Below are positions 31,786-41,708 of a stretch of 64,000 nucleotides of DNA, piece after piece. The translations under genes were made by a program, and so were the position numbers. Every line of letters begins with the position of its first letter. The stretch's first letter is position 1. The notes under the pieces are model-generated. The model was not told the DNA's origin. It made no database searches and saw only the letters and a program-made list of their open reading frames with translations. Source of the stretch: Aculops lycopersici (Eukaryota; Arthropoda; Arachnida; Trombidiformes; Eriophyidae); the NCBI GenBank assembly GCA_015350385.1, contig WNKI01000005.1, positions 2,103,521-2,167,520 on the forward strand, given 5' to 3'.

Positions 31786-32778
31786 CTAAGCATCTTTGTG
31801 TATCTCATACAGTTCGGCCTTGAACCTTGATCTTGGCGACATAATGGATGCTTTGTTCTGCACCAATCTAAGCTCATGGCTCTGAACCGAGCGGTCACCG
31901 ACTGAGTTGAAGTATTCGAGGGTGTCTTCAAGAATCTCATGGATACTATTGGCAGTGTTTTCGAGCGCCAGCTTTAGATTGAAAGTGGATTTGTGTAACC
32001 AGGCTGAGAATAGTGATGCAAATAAGTCACCGGTACCTGTGAATGGACAAGCTAGTTTTGGAATTCGTATAGTCCAGATATCTTGCCTTCGCGGATCTTC
32101 ATTGGTGATGATGCATGACGATGTTGTTGGACGATGACTTACGATGCAAGTCAGAGAACTTGGATCTGACGAGAGACTGAGTGAAGTTATGACCACTACC
32201 TGCAATCCTAATCTATGAAGCTCATTTATGGCTCGCACACTTTGCGTCATGGCTTCTGGACTTGAGGTGTCTATCTCGACGCCGCTCAGAATACTTGCCT
32301 CGAAGCGATTTGGAGTTATAATATCAGCAAGAGGAAGGAGATACTTTTTGTAGGCTTCGGCAGCCTTTTCAGCTCCAGGTACATAATATCCAACTCCATC
32401 ATCGCCGAGCACGGGATCGAAGGTGTACAAGCAATCCATTTGTTTGAGCCTTCGTGTTGCCTTCACCTCCTCAATCAATTTAGCCATGGAAATAATGTAG
32501 CTGATATCGGCCACATAGCCGGATATCACCTGGTCATAAAGGGTGAGCAATTGGTTTTCTTTTAACCCCTCGTGAATCTTCTCCAAATCTTTACTGCTAA
32601 AAATTTGGCCTTTTGCAACTTTGTATCGGGTGTGGTTTGATAATTGCACCGTATTCACAACGTCCACTTCAAATTCCAGTAATTGTAGAGGAAAAGTTGC
32701 ACTCTTGTTCCCGCAATATCCGCTAACAACATGACTTTGAATAGTTAGGATTCTTGGCGAGGAAGCAATTGATGGCAT
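31786..32778 (-). CDS. PDXK: Pyridoxal kinase
   Basis: Cytosolic kinase that phosphorylates pyridoxal, pyridoxine and pyridoxamine to make the PLP cofactor (vitamin B6 salvage). The 330-residue product begins RILTIQSHVVSGYCGNKSA, the family start. VVNTVQLSNHT follows, then the ATP/Mg region DPVLGDDG (121-128), ITPNRFEA (154-161) and the anion-hole loop FTGTGDLFA (247-254) with catalytic Asp251. Length is slightly above the usual ~310. Single exon, ATG start. Its 3' end abuts a GNB1L-derived fragment. Confidence 0.95.
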   Translation of the reverse strand: MPSIASSPRILTIQSHVVSGYCGNKSATFPLQLLEFEVDVVNTVQLSNHTRYKVAKGQIFSSKDLEKIHEGLKENQLLTLYDQVISGYVADISYIISMAKLIEEVKATRRLKQMDCLYTFDPVLGDDGVGYYVPGAEKAAEAYKKYLLPLADIITPNRFEASILSGVEIDTSSPEAMTQSVRAINELHRLGLQVVVITSLSLSSDPSSLTCIVSHRPTTSSCIITNEDPRRQDIWTIRIPKLACPFTGTGDLFASLFSAWLHKSTFNLKLALENTANSIHEILEDTLEYFNSVGDRSVQSHELRLVQNKASIMSPRSRFKAELYEIHKDA

Positions 32779-33491
32779 TGTTTTGGTAAAAATATGTTGT
32801 GATTAGTCAAGTTTTGTCTTTGTCTAAGGGAGCTAAAACTAAAGTTGATGCAATAAATCCTTAGTATTTAATATTTTGTACCATGACTAGTTGCAGTTCG
32901 ATTATTAGTCACAAAACTTTTTGAGATCCAGTCGGGATTTATCCAGGGCGTCAGCAGTCAAATTCTTGCATGCTTTTTCCCACTTTCTCTCGCTCCTCAC
33001 ACAGTTGATCTTGTTTAGTCTAGCTCGCTTACAAAGTCATAGAATAAATTTCACCTTGACCAATATGTCCAATGCTATAGATAGACCAGGAAGTTCTATA
33101 CAATAGTAACTCACTCGCTAAAGTTGCTAGTGGTAGTTCTGCGATAATAAACGACAGAGTTAGTCTGAATCTGGGATGTACAAAGTTGGATTCGTCGTCA
33201 CTGAGACCAGGTTTACTTTCCAAGTTGTTTTTGATTTGGGAGTTTCATGGACACCAAGTGTCGCAGCTGAAAAACAATGCCTGCCTTAGTTACCGCTGAC
33301 ATAACGTCCAATTTACACGGAATTGATCTGTGATGAGTTGATACCCAACTTTGGATTTCGCCATGAAAGATTGACCCATAAATTTGAAGATCAGCTTCGA
33401 ACTCCCGTGCACCTTTTTGTGGTTATTGTGAACAGGTTCACCGGTAACCAGGTGTTGCAATAAGTCATGACTAATACATCTTACATTAAAT
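32779..33491. other. Spacer between GNB1L and pyridoxal kinase
   Basis: About 700 bases, no supported gene. It should contain the pyridoxal kinase promoter and the GNB1L 3' UTR. Confidence 0.5.
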
Positions 33492-34622
33492 TTAATATAT
33501 ATCTGATATGCTTATTGTACCATCCAAAGATGCACAACATAATAAATGAGCATCTCCGTCTAATGATTCAGATTTACCTAGTTGACCGCTAGACGCGACG
33601 CCCATCTCATGTAAGGATTTGCGTGAATGTAGTATGAAGACAATATCTTGTACTTGCTTAGTATGGTGCTCACATGAGGCCAATAAATTTCTAGATTTCA
33701 TTGAGTATAATCTAACTGAGCTATCCCAGCAACCTACTGCAACTAGCTTCCTGTCGGGTCTTATGCTTATGCAAGATGTTCCCGGGCGATGTAGCTTGAC
33801 CGACTCTGACTTGATGCTATTTTCGACCCAGTGATGAAAAGCAAATATTAATTTGTCGCTGGGTGAGCCACAAACAATTTGGTACATATCCTCGTTTTGC
33901 AAAACATCAAAAGCTGAGAGGAAATCCTTGATTCCAAAGTCGTGCTTCTTAATGAGTTCAATTTTGAGACCTGTTGAGTTGAGCTCTGGTATCGTGATTC
34001 TCGAGTTAAGATCCAGCTTGAATGTACACAAGCCACCGTCTTCATAAGCTACAAATAGCAAGTATATACCCAGTAATTTGGTCGGGCTAAGTTTTATGTC
34101 GAAAATCGTGTTTTGCTTTGCCCGCTCGTCATCTCTCTGAGCGCTACCTGAGATTTCGGTTGATCCATTCTGATGTAATAATCTCACTGTCACTAGATGT
34201 CTTCCCAAGGCTGATGGGTGAGCAATCAATGTTTGTCCATTATCTAATGTTATAGCATCACCTTTTGAGAACAAAGACTCGTATGTCGAGTACTCAGCTA
34301 TGGTGATTTTCTTAGAATCTGGTGCAGCTGCAGTTATCACATAGGTTAGATTGATTATCTTTAAACCATTATCTCTTGACTGCACAACTATATAGATGTC
34401 ATCATCATTTTTCGGTTGTATTGCTCTTATAGACTGTATCCGGCTTGCGAATGTGTGAATACTCTTGTGTTGGCGAAATATTGACAAGTCCCAAATAATA
34501 ATGACACCATCCTGGTCACCTGATATCAAATAATTGGTCTCATTACTACGGGCGCTACACAAGGCTGTCACACCTCCGGTATGCCCTCTCAGGGTGAATA
34601 TTGGTGGAGGTACTCTGCCCAT
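33492..34622 (-). CDS. GNB1L: GNB1L / ASTRA-associated protein 1-type WD-repeat protein
   Basis: WD40 propeller protein. Family members (yeast Asa1, human GNB1L) assist maturation of PIKK kinases through the TTT/ASTRA pathway. The frame is open to a TTG at 34640; the first ATG is at 34622, giving 376 residues starting MGRVPPPIFTLRGHTGGV. WD-type blocks include YLISGDQDGVIIIWDL near the N-terminus, LLFVAYEDGGLCTFKLDL in the middle, CISIRPDRKLVAVGCWDSSV about residue 300, and a last repeat LLCCASLDGTISI at the C-terminus. The IRPDRK...GWD-like motif is characteristic of GNB1L. Single exon. Divergent from SF3B1. Confidence 0.88.
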   Translation of the reverse strand: MGRVPPPIFTLRGHTGGVTALCSARSNETNYLISGDQDGVIIIWDLSIFRQHKSIHTFASRIQSIRAIQPKNDDDIYIVVQSRDNGLKIINLTYVITAAAPDSKKITIAEYSTYESLFSKGDAITLDNGQTLIAHPSALGRHLVTVRLLHQNGSTEISGSAQRDDERAKQNTIFDIKLSPTKLLGIYLLFVAYEDGGLCTFKLDLNSRITIPELNSTGLKIELIKKHDFGIKDFLSAFDVLQNEDMYQIVCGSPSDKLIFAFHHWVENSIKSESVKLHRPGTSCISIRPDRKLVAVGCWDSSVRLYSMKSRNLLASCEHHTKQVQDIVFILHSRKSLHEMGVASSGQLGKSESLDGDAHLLCCASLDGTISISDIY

Positions 34623-34860
34623 AGATTGTTGGTTGGTCAATCCATTCTAGATATTATATTGGTCATCCAGGAGAGTTCGAGGTTGGGATCACTGAGGCTA
34701 AGTGCACCACGGCGCCATGTGACACGCACAACAAAACTAGCCACATGCCTCTCGTTCAGCTGACGAACTAGAAAATGGCGCATAAAAGTTTGTTTTCCTT
34801 CATGAACCCATATTTTAATTATTGCATCAACTTCTTATTAAATTAAGCCTCTTGTCAACA
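34623..34860. promoter_or_regulatory. Divergent promoter GNB1L / SF3B1
   Basis: Only 238 bases separate the two start codons, which are read in opposite directions, so this interval must serve both genes. A GTGACACG word is at about 34720; no TATA box is evident. Confidence 0.6.
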
Positions 34861-37800
34861 ATGAGTCAAAGCCAGATCACTGCACCCGCCCAGTTGTTGG
34901 TGAAACGGAAAAATCGCTGGGACGAGAAACCTTCGGAGCAGGTTCTCGAAGAAGCCAAAAAGGCCGATAAAGATGTCCAGCCCATTGTCAAGAAATCCCG
35001 ATGGGGTGAGGCACCGAAAAACATTGAAGCAAAGAAAGAAGACTCTCAAGTTGTCGAATTCAAAGCACCTCTAGCACCTGCCGTCCAATCAATTGTCACA
35101 GAACCAGTAAAGCCTAAGCGAAAGTCAAGATGGGGCGAGCCGGCTACCACAGCCCTGGTCGCTGCGACCCCAAAGCTGGGCATGATAGATATGTCAGGCG
35201 CTACCCCGATGGGTACCCCAGCTATGGATATGGCAACGCCAACTCCAGGCCAATTGATGGGCATGACACCCGCAATACTCAGTAGCCAGAGGGGTGAGGT
35301 GGAAATGTTTGAGAGGAACAGACCATATACCGATGAGGAGCTGGACGAGCTGCTACCCGCTGAGGGATACAAAATTGTCGACCCACCGGATGACTATCAG
35401 CCAATTCGAATGCCAGCCAGAAGAATGGTTGCAGCATCGGCCACTCCAACTCCAATGGCTGGCCCTCTGGCTACCCCTAGAACTGGATTCTTTATGCAGA
35501 AGGAGGAGAACATGGTGGTGGCTGCCAAAAAGATAGTTAATCTAGAGCCAAAAGGTAACCTTCCCGCACTCAAACCTGAAGATTTGCAATACTTCGATGA
35601 GCTTCTGGCGGATGTCGACGAAGATTCTCTGCCGCCAGAGAAACAAAAAGAACGCAAGATCATGAGGCTTTTGCTCAAGATTAAGAATGGAACACCACCT
35701 GTCAGAAAGATTGCTTTGCGTCAAATCACTGATAGGGCTCGTGAGTTTGGAGCCAAGGCTTTATTGGACAAGATTCTACCTATTTTAATGTCTCCATCGC
35801 TTGAAGACCAAGAGAGGCACTTACTAGTCAAAGTAATCGATCGTATTCTTTACAAATTGGATGATCTAGTTAGACCTCATGTGAAGAAAATTATGACAGT
35901 CATTGCACCTCTCCTGATTGACGAAGACTACTACTCTCGTATTGAGGGTCGCGAAGTATTGTCTAACCTAGCAAAGGCTGCCGGCTTGGCTACCATGATC
36001 TCAACAATGCGACCAGACATCGATAACAAGGACGAGTTTGTCCGCAACACCACCTCGAGAGCTTTTGCGGTTGTCGCCTCAGCTCTTGGTATTCCAGCTT
36101 TGCTACCTTTCCTGAGGGCAGTGTGTAAGAGTAAGAAATCGTGGCAAGCTCGGCATACAGGTATCAAAATCGTGCAACAAACCACCTTCCTAATGGGATG
36201 CGCTATCTTACCCTACTCAGCAGATTTAGTCAAAACAATAAGTCATGGATTGGAAGACGAACAGCAGAAGGTTAGAACAATAGCTGCTCTAGCTATAGCA
36301 GCCATCGCGGAAGCATCTGCACCTTACGGTATCGAGGCCTTCGAACCAAACACAGTCTTGCGATCGCTATACGATGGGGTGAGAAAGTTTAGAGGTCCAG
36401 TCTTGGCTGCCTATCTCAAGGCGATCGGTCATATCATTCCCTTGATGGATGCCGACTTGGCAAGCATGTATACAAGAGAAGTCATGACAACTTTGATTAG
36501 AGAGTTTGCCTCCGCAGATAAGAATATGAAGGAGATTGTACTCAAGGTTGTGGAGCAATGCTGCGGCACCGAGGGAGTCATGCCACAATATATAAAGGAC
36601 GAAGTTTTACCACCTTTCTTCCACCACTACTGGAACCATAGGGCTGCTCTAGATAGGCACAACCATAAGCAGCTCGTGGCAACCACTGTAGAAATGGCCA
36701 ACAAGGTTGGTGCAGCGGAAATCATCTCGCGCATCGTAAATGATCTCAAAGACGGTAATGAAGAGTATAGAAAGATGGTAATGGAGACTATCGAGAAGGT
36801 AATCACGAATCTAGGAGCTACTGACATTGACGAGAAGCTTGAGATCCTGCTTATCGATGGTATTGTATATGCATTCCAAGAGCAACAGGCTGAAGACAAA
36901 GACCACACTATGTTAAATGGATTTAATGCCGTCGTTAGTGCGCTAGGTAAGAGATGTAAACCTTACCTAGTCCAGATAACTCAAATCATCAAATTCAGAC
37001 TAAACAAAAGCGTCAATATCCGACAGCAAGCAGCAGATCTTATGGCCAAGATCGCCGTTGTAATGAAAATCTGTAACGAGGAGAAGTTAATGAGTGAGAT
37101 GGGTTTAATATTATACGAATACCTCGGTGAGGAGTACCCAGAAGTGTTGGGCTCCATACTGGCGGCCCTGAAAGCAATTGTGAATGTTATTGGAATGCAC
37201 AAAATGACACCACCTATCAAGGATCTCTTACCAAGATTGACACCTATCCTCAAGAATAGACATGAGAAGGTGCAAGAGAATTGCATCGACCTCGTTGGTC
37301 GTATTGCCGATCGAGGTGCCGAATTCGGCTCGCCTCGTGAGTGGATGAGAATATGCTTCGAGTTGCTAGAGTTACTTAAAGCTCACAAGAAAGCAATTAG
37401 AAGGGCAACAGTCAATACATTTGGTTATATTGCTAAAGCTATTGGCCCTCATGACGTCTTAGGAACCTTACTCAACAACCTCAAGGTCCAAGAGAGACAG
37501 AATCGAGTTTGTACAACAGTGGCGATTGCTATTGTAGCGGAAACTTGCGGTCCTTTTACCATTCTACCTGCCTTGATGAACGAGTACCGAGTACCCGAGT
37601 TGAATGTCCAGAACGGAGTGCTCAAGTCTCTGTCTTTCCTCTTCGAATATATCGGCGAGATGGGCAAGGACTACATCTATGCAATACTACCCCTCCTCCA
37701 AGATGCCCTTATGGATAGAGATCTAGTACATCGGCAGACAGCCATGTCTGTGGTTCAGCACATGGCTCTAGGTGTTCATGGTTTTGGATGCGACGACGCA

Positions 37801-38094
37801 TTGACCCACCTGTTGAACTTCATCTGGCCTAACATATTTGAAACCTCGCCTCACGTAGTTCAATCTTTTATGGGCGCAATCGAGGGCCTTAGGGTTGCCA
37901 TAGGACCTATAAGGTTATTTCAATACACAATCCAAGGTCTATTCCACCCGGCAAGACGAGTCCGAGAAGTCTATTGGAGAATCTATAATACCTTGTACAT
38001 CGGAGGACAGGATGCCCTTGTAGCAGCATATCCTAGGATACCTAATAGGGATAAGAATGAGTATATACGCTACGAGTTGGATTATCTGATTTAG
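34861..38094 (+). CDS. SF3B1: Splicing factor 3B subunit 1 (SF3b155)
   Basis: Core subunit of the U2 snRNP SF3b complex that clamps the branch-point/U2 duplex. The frame is open from a TTG at 34822; the ATG at 34861 gives 1077 residues. The N-terminus has three U2AF-ligand (RWD-type) motifs with Trp at about 20, 48 and 91, followed by TP-containing sequence. The HEAT-repeat superhelix fills about 250 to the end, with long blocks near identical to vertebrate SF3B1, such as LYEYLGEEYPEVLGSI and RRATVNTFGYIAKAIGPHDV. The hotspot lysine corresponding to human Lys700 (DEQQKVRT) is Lys470. The protein is about 230 residues shorter than the human one, all from the disordered N-terminus. Intronless over 3.2 kb. 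Confidence 0.98.
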   Translation: MSQSQITAPAQLLVKRKNRWDEKPSEQVLEEAKKADKDVQPIVKKSRWGEAPKNIEAKKEDSQVVEFKAPLAPAVQSIVTEPVKPKRKSRWGEPATTALVAATPKLGMIDMSGATPMGTPAMDMATPTPGQLMGMTPAILSSQRGEVEMFERNRPYTDEELDELLPAEGYKIVDPPDDYQPIRMPARRMVAASATPTPMAGPLATPRTGFFMQKEENMVVAAKKIVNLEPKGNLPALKPEDLQYFDELLADVDEDSLPPEKQKERKIMRLLLKIKNGTPPVRKIALRQITDRAREFGAKALLDKILPILMSPSLEDQERHLLVKVIDRILYKLDDLVRPHVKKIMTVIAPLLIDEDYYSRIEGREVLSNLAKAAGLATMISTMRPDIDNKDEFVRNTTSRAFAVVASALGIPALLPFLRAVCKSKKSWQARHTGIKIVQQTTFLMGCAILPYSADLVKTISHGLEDEQQKVRTIAALAIAAIAEASAPYGIEAFEPNTVLRSLYDGVRKFRGPVLAAYLKAIGHIIPLMDADLASMYTREVMTTLIREFASADKNMKEIVLKVVEQCCGTEGVMPQYIKDEVLPPFFHHYWNHRAALDRHNHKQLVATTVEMANKVGAAEIISRIVNDLKDGNEEYRKMVMETIEKVITNLGATDIDEKLEILLIDGIVYAFQEQQAEDKDHTMLNGFNAVVSALGKRCKPYLVQITQIIKFRLNKSVNIRQQAADLMAKIAVVMKICNEEKLMSEMGLILYEYLGEEYPEVLGSILAALKAIVNVIGMHKMTPPIKDLLPRLTPILKNRHEKVQENCIDLVGRIADRGAEFGSPREWMRICFELLELLKAHKKAIRRATVNTFGYIAKAIGPHDVLGTLLNNLKVQERQNRVCTTVAIAIVAETCGPFTILPALMNEYRVPELNVQNGVLKSLSFLFEYIGEMGKDYIYAILPLLQDALMDRDLVHRQTAMSVVQHMALGVHGFGCDDALTHLLNFIWPNIFETSPHVVQSFMGAIEGLRVAIGPIRLFQYTIQGLFHPARRVREVYWRIYNTLYIGGQDALVAAYPRIPNRDKNEYIRYELDYLI

Positions 38095-38123
38095 ATTCCT
38101 CCATCGTATGTTTATTGTGATAA

Positions 38124-38129
38124 ATTAAA
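38124..38129 (+). terminator. SF3B1 polyadenylation signal
   Basis: ATTAAA 30 bases past the stop codon. Confidence 0.5.
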
Positions 38130-38261
38130 AGAACATAAGCAAATTCTCATTATTTGATCTATAAATCTTACCCACTCAGTTATTGCACCGTTCCGTTGCT
38201 TGGACCATCAGCCTTTGGTTCATAAACCCTTCGACCGCTGCCTTTTTTCGCGAGATCATGA

Positions 38262-38803
38262 TCATGGCTTGCTACCAGTTTGACCGTCATCAATAGACTC
38301 TTTAACAGTCTTAGCAATCTTGTAGGTGATTTTTGTGGTGCCGTGATGACTGCCGCGACCTAGTCCAATAGATCCTGGGTATTGGATACCAGATAGAGCC
38401 TTCGGATCAAACTCAGGCAACTGCGACACTTGGATGTAGTTTAATGGCACCGTTAGGCGCTCGTCCACTCCTAAGCGTTTCATACAATCTTTGCAGATTC
38501 CTGCCAAACGCATATCGTGTTTCGACATTCTGGTCTCGATATGATAGTATCTTTCGTTGTAATATGGTAAGTGATGGCCTGGTGGATGTTGATTTATTTC
38601 TTCTTGAGCAAACAATAACAACCTATGGCTGAAGTCGCTATGTGCGGAAGCTTGTTGATACCCAAGATAAAAAACTGGTTGCAGAGATCACGCGAGTGGA
38701 GCAGACGATACTTGCTATCGTTTTTTGTTTTTGATTAACCTGACTTTCGCCTTTGCGACCTGCGGCAACCTCTGGTGCTTTGACTAGAGTTTTTATTTGT
38801 CAT
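38262..38803 (-). CDS. Small basic protein, possibly Rpr2/Rpp21-like (RNase P/MRP)
   Basis: Proposed exons 38803-38740 and 38674-38262 join in phase across a 65-base GT-AG intron (donor GTTAAT, weak). The basic start MTNKNSSQSTRGCRRSQRRK runs into VFYLGYQQASAHSDFSHRLL, then RYYHIETRMSKHDMRLAGIC, KDCMKRL and a tail without further Cys, 159 residues. The order (helix with YQQA, Tyr-rich helix, basic stretch, CxxC) recalls Rpr2-family RNase P/MRP subunits. However, the second CxxC needed for the usual zinc site is missing, so this is only a suggestion. The exon-2 frame opens with TTG at 38621 and no early ATG, which argues for splicing. It begins 25 bases after the mL37 stop on the same strand. 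Confidence 0.5.
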
Positions 38804-38827
38804 CTCATTGTGAACTCACACCTGCTG

Positions 38828-40306
38828 TTATTGTATCTCGCTCACCCGATCGCTACTATCGTCCTTCAACTCAAGTCGCTCGACCATCTTGGTTGCATCA
38901 TCAAAAGCTTGAAAATCTATGTAGTATCTCAGAGCTTCGCTTAAATCTCCAATCGGACCTGAATACCAAGCCTGATTCTTGATACGAGAGTCATTTTTGT
39001 CATCAAAATTCAAGGTGTTGAGCTGATATCTGAGAAAGAAGAAATTGCCTTGCCTAACATCAAAACCTATTGCTTGTAGGACGACTGGCTCGGGTAGACA
39101 TTCCTGCTTATCTACATTGATTACACTAAGCGGATCCTCCATGATAATACTGTAAATCTTTTGCGGAGGCGAAAAACGTTTCTCTTCCGAGGTGTGAACT
39201 ATTTCTCGCCTTGACATATTCTCCTCCTCTCTTTGAGTTTCATTTGTAAACTCCCTGAAACGGGCAAATTGGCTTGCCAAGCCGAATGAATGTATCATAA
39301 GCCTAGGCAACATCTCATCACTGTGTTTGTATTCTCTAACAATGCGATGAGCCACTTGAATCGTATGAGGGTGACTATTTCTAGGCAGCGTAAATGACCA
39401 ATCAGGTTCATATTGTCTCGTTTGCTCAACCAAACTCTTCCAGCCTCGAGGCTTGATACTGGCAGGTTGTCTCTCCTTAGTATTTTCAGGATTTGCATTA
39501 ATTGCAGGCAAAGGCTTTTGGTTGAGAGACATCATGTCAAGGCATAGATCAAGATTTAACTTTGAGGACTGTCTGATGAAGGGTGTCTGGCATTGAGGGA
39601 ATGATAGCGATCTCCTGGCCAAAATTTCGTTCAACCTAGTTGTGTCATTTTGATTGTGATAATATTGAGCCAATAGAGTTTGTGAGAAATCTGACATCGA
39701 GCTCATCATGTTGTACTCTTTTCTCTCACAAGGCACACCATAAGTTCTACTCTTTGGTTTTTGGTCCAATCTTGGCATTTCTCTCTTTCTAGGCAAACCT
39801 TTCATGACAGCGTCCTGCTCAGTTGCCCACTTGAACTGTCTCTCTATTGTTGATAAATCTTCCTTATTAGGTTCGAAGGGTGGATTTGCACCCATACGTT
39901 CGGTTTCAAGAAGGGTATTGGTTAGAACTTGGCAATCTTCTCTGGGAACAAAAAACCTTGTATCGATTGTATAATTATGTATTGGTTGTTGCTTCCTAAT
40001 CGGGTCTAGCTGTACATTAAACGGCCAAGGGTGATCGTGGACTATCTTCTCGGTCTTTCGCTGCCTTATCTCATCAGGCATTGCATCTATATGTCCTTCC
40101 AGGAAATCAGCTGCCTCCATTACACGAGCACCTGGAGGTAGCGTCTCGGGTTTTAGAGTGTGATCAGCAACCTTTTTGGGCAAAACTTTGTATCTCCAGA
40201 TGTACCACCATTGTTTGTAATAGGGCATACGCTTCTGTTTACCAGCGCCAAATTCCTTCCAATAACGGAACTTTGGAGGCAAGTTGAGGACTTGTGTTAA
40301 TCTCAT
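38828..40306 (-). CDS. MRPL37: Mitochondrial large ribosomal subunit protein mL37
   Basis: Metazoan-specific mitoribosome protein (mL37, related to mL65). The 492-residue product starts MRLTQVLNL with a basic N-terminus. The diagnostic C-terminal block is PVVLQAIGFDVRQGNFFFLR, then YQLNTLNFDD and IKNQAWYSGP, matching the family's PVVVQSVGTDG...FQLNT...VKNLAW. SFGLASQFARFREF before it corresponds to the conserved FAFGSALAQARLL-like helix. The length is somewhat above the vertebrate ~423 because of Lys/Gln-rich insertions. Single exon, ATG start. Confidence 0.85.
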   Translation of the reverse strand: MRLTQVLNLPPKFRYWKEFGAGKQKRMPYYKQWWYIWRYKVLPKKVADHTLKPETLPPGARVMEAADFLEGHIDAMPDEIRQRKTEKIVHDHPWPFNVQLDPIRKQQPIHNYTIDTRFFVPREDCQVLTNTLLETERMGANPPFEPNKEDLSTIERQFKWATEQDAVMKGLPRKREMPRLDQKPKSRTYGVPCERKEYNMMSSMSDFSQTLLAQYYHNQNDTTRLNEILARRSLSFPQCQTPFIRQSSKLNLDLCLDMMSLNQKPLPAINANPENTKERQPASIKPRGWKSLVEQTRQYEPDWSFTLPRNSHPHTIQVAHRIVREYKHSDEMLPRLMIHSFGLASQFARFREFTNETQREEENMSRREIVHTSEEKRFSPPQKIYSIIMEDPLSVINVDKQECLPEPVVLQAIGFDVRQGNFFFLRYQLNTLNFDDKNDSRIKNQAWYSGPIGDLSEALRYYIDFQAFDDATKMVERLELKDDSSDRVSEIQ

Positions 40307-40844
40307 TTTGTCGTAGAAGTGATGATAATTTTTATAAAATAAAATTAGATATCCGATAATGGAGAATCAGTGAAAGTCTTGGTGGTTCAGAGCATGAAGC
40401 AAAATAAACTTTTGACCACATGGAGTTGGCATTGGATTCCAAACAAGGCGCTTCTGTGTGAACGCGTACGATTTTTTGTTCACAGCACGATGCGAGCTTC
40501 TTGCAGCTTCGTGCAAGGCAGTAGCTAGAGCTGATCCAGTTGGAAGCTAGAGATTTCATTGTAATCAGTCTTATTTTAACGTTTGCATTGCAACTTTGCA
40601 TGATGATACAATTCTTTTTTTTTGTTGACGCCGCGAACGAGATCAACAAAATGTCATGCAACTTGCCAACATTTCCGGCGGGCGCCTTATTTTGCAACTT
40701 GCAGGCGTTTGGCGTTCCAAGGTCCCAGATAAACACCTGATTGCCTGAGCTTGTTTTCTTCACCTATATCTATGGCTTAACTAATTAATTAATTTCCCTT
40801 AAAATAAAATATTCCGTGAAATCCGTCGAGATAAACGAGGAAGA
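40307..40844. promoter_or_regulatory. Divergent region mL37 / 206-residue gene
   Basis: 538 bases between divergent starts. Short frames on both strands here begin with TTG or GTG and run over a poly-T stretch; none is supported. An AATTAATTAATT stretch is at about 40782. Confidence 0.5.
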
Positions 40845-41465
40845 ATGCCTCGATCAAATGCAAAACCGAGCAAATCGCCAGGCGAAATTCGTGCCAATCG
40901 ACCCAACTTTCGAGACAACTTACCCTTTAGTATTTGCAATGTTAAACGCAAATACGATCGATATTACAACGACTACCCCGATATAGATGACGACAGGTTG
41001 GCAGAGAATTGGTACAAGTTGTTTGAGTTATTAGTTGAGAACCACGAGCAATTTGATGTGGATGCCGAGGATTTATATTACATAAAGTATGCACTAAAAT
41101 GGGTGCATAGGATAATCAAGGACGAGAGAAAGCTAGACTGGTACCTAATACAGGGATGGAAGAGTACCAGGAAATGGGCGGAGCCAGTCGATTGGTGTAA
41201 ATTGGAGAAAGGCCATAGATTGATAAGAGAGTACGATGAGGCTCATGAGATTACTGTGGTCAAAAAGAAACCTAAAGCCAGTCCACAGAAGCCTGTGAGA
41301 GATCCTAAGAGAACGAGTCAAATTTGCTCCATCGCAATGGATTCCGAAGACAATAGTGATGACAACCAGAATTGTGTCGTCGACAAAGATTGCGGCGAGA
41401 GTACTGTTACTGACACCACCGATATCGTAGAACCGGATATAGTGGAACTGGTCGAGCTGGAATAG
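40845..41465 (+). CDS. Unrecognised 206-residue protein
   Basis: Not recognised. ATG start in a good context (AGAATGC). The N-terminus is basic (1-40). The central part (about 40-140) is rich in Tyr, Trp, Asp and Leu and probably helical and globular: RLAENWYKLFELLVENHEQF, DLYYIKYALKWVHRIIK, LDWYLIQGWKSTRKW. The C-terminus is acidic and Ser/Asp-rich, ending VEPDIVELVELE. No signal peptide or membrane segment. Coding is well supported by composition and by a polyadenylation signal at 41578-41583. Convergent with the giant aminopeptidase-like gene. Confidence 0.75.
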   Translation: MPRSNAKPSKSPGEIRANRPNFRDNLPFSICNVKRKYDRYYNDYPDIDDDRLAENWYKLFELLVENHEQFDVDAEDLYYIKYALKWVHRIIKDERKLDWYLIQGWKSTRKWAEPVDWCKLEKGHRLIREYDEAHEITVVKKKPKASPQKPVRDPKRTSQICSIAMDSEDNSDDNQNCVVDKDCGESTVTDTTDIVEPDIVELVELE

Positions 41466-41577
41466 TGTAAAGAAATCTATTATTGTTAAGAATAAGAATA
41501 TTTTTGTTAGTGATCATGAGAAAAAGCGTAGATAGCAACCAAGAACCCAGAATCAACTCAACAACAAAACACTGCTC

Positions 41578-41594
41578 AATAAATGTGATTTATT
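41578..41594. terminator. Back-to-back polyadenylation signals
   Basis: Plus-strand AATAAA at 41578-41583 for the 206-residue gene and minus-strand AATAAA at 41589-41594 for the aminopeptidase-like gene, five bases apart. The two convergent transcripts should overlap by tens of bases. Confidence 0.6.
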
Positions 41595-41708
41595 AATAGT
41601 GACATCAATCTATTTAAAAATCTGTCTCTAACTTCTTATTCACTAGTCTTTTGTTTTTCAAGGCTTCATTTTGACTCTACTGCATCTTTCATGACTTCAT
41701 CTAAAGAC

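Noticed and set aside
40332..40763. 143-codon minus frame and 66-codon plus frame between mL37 and the 206-residue gene
   Set aside because: They start at GTG and TTG, run over a homopolymer, and lie in a divergent promoter region.
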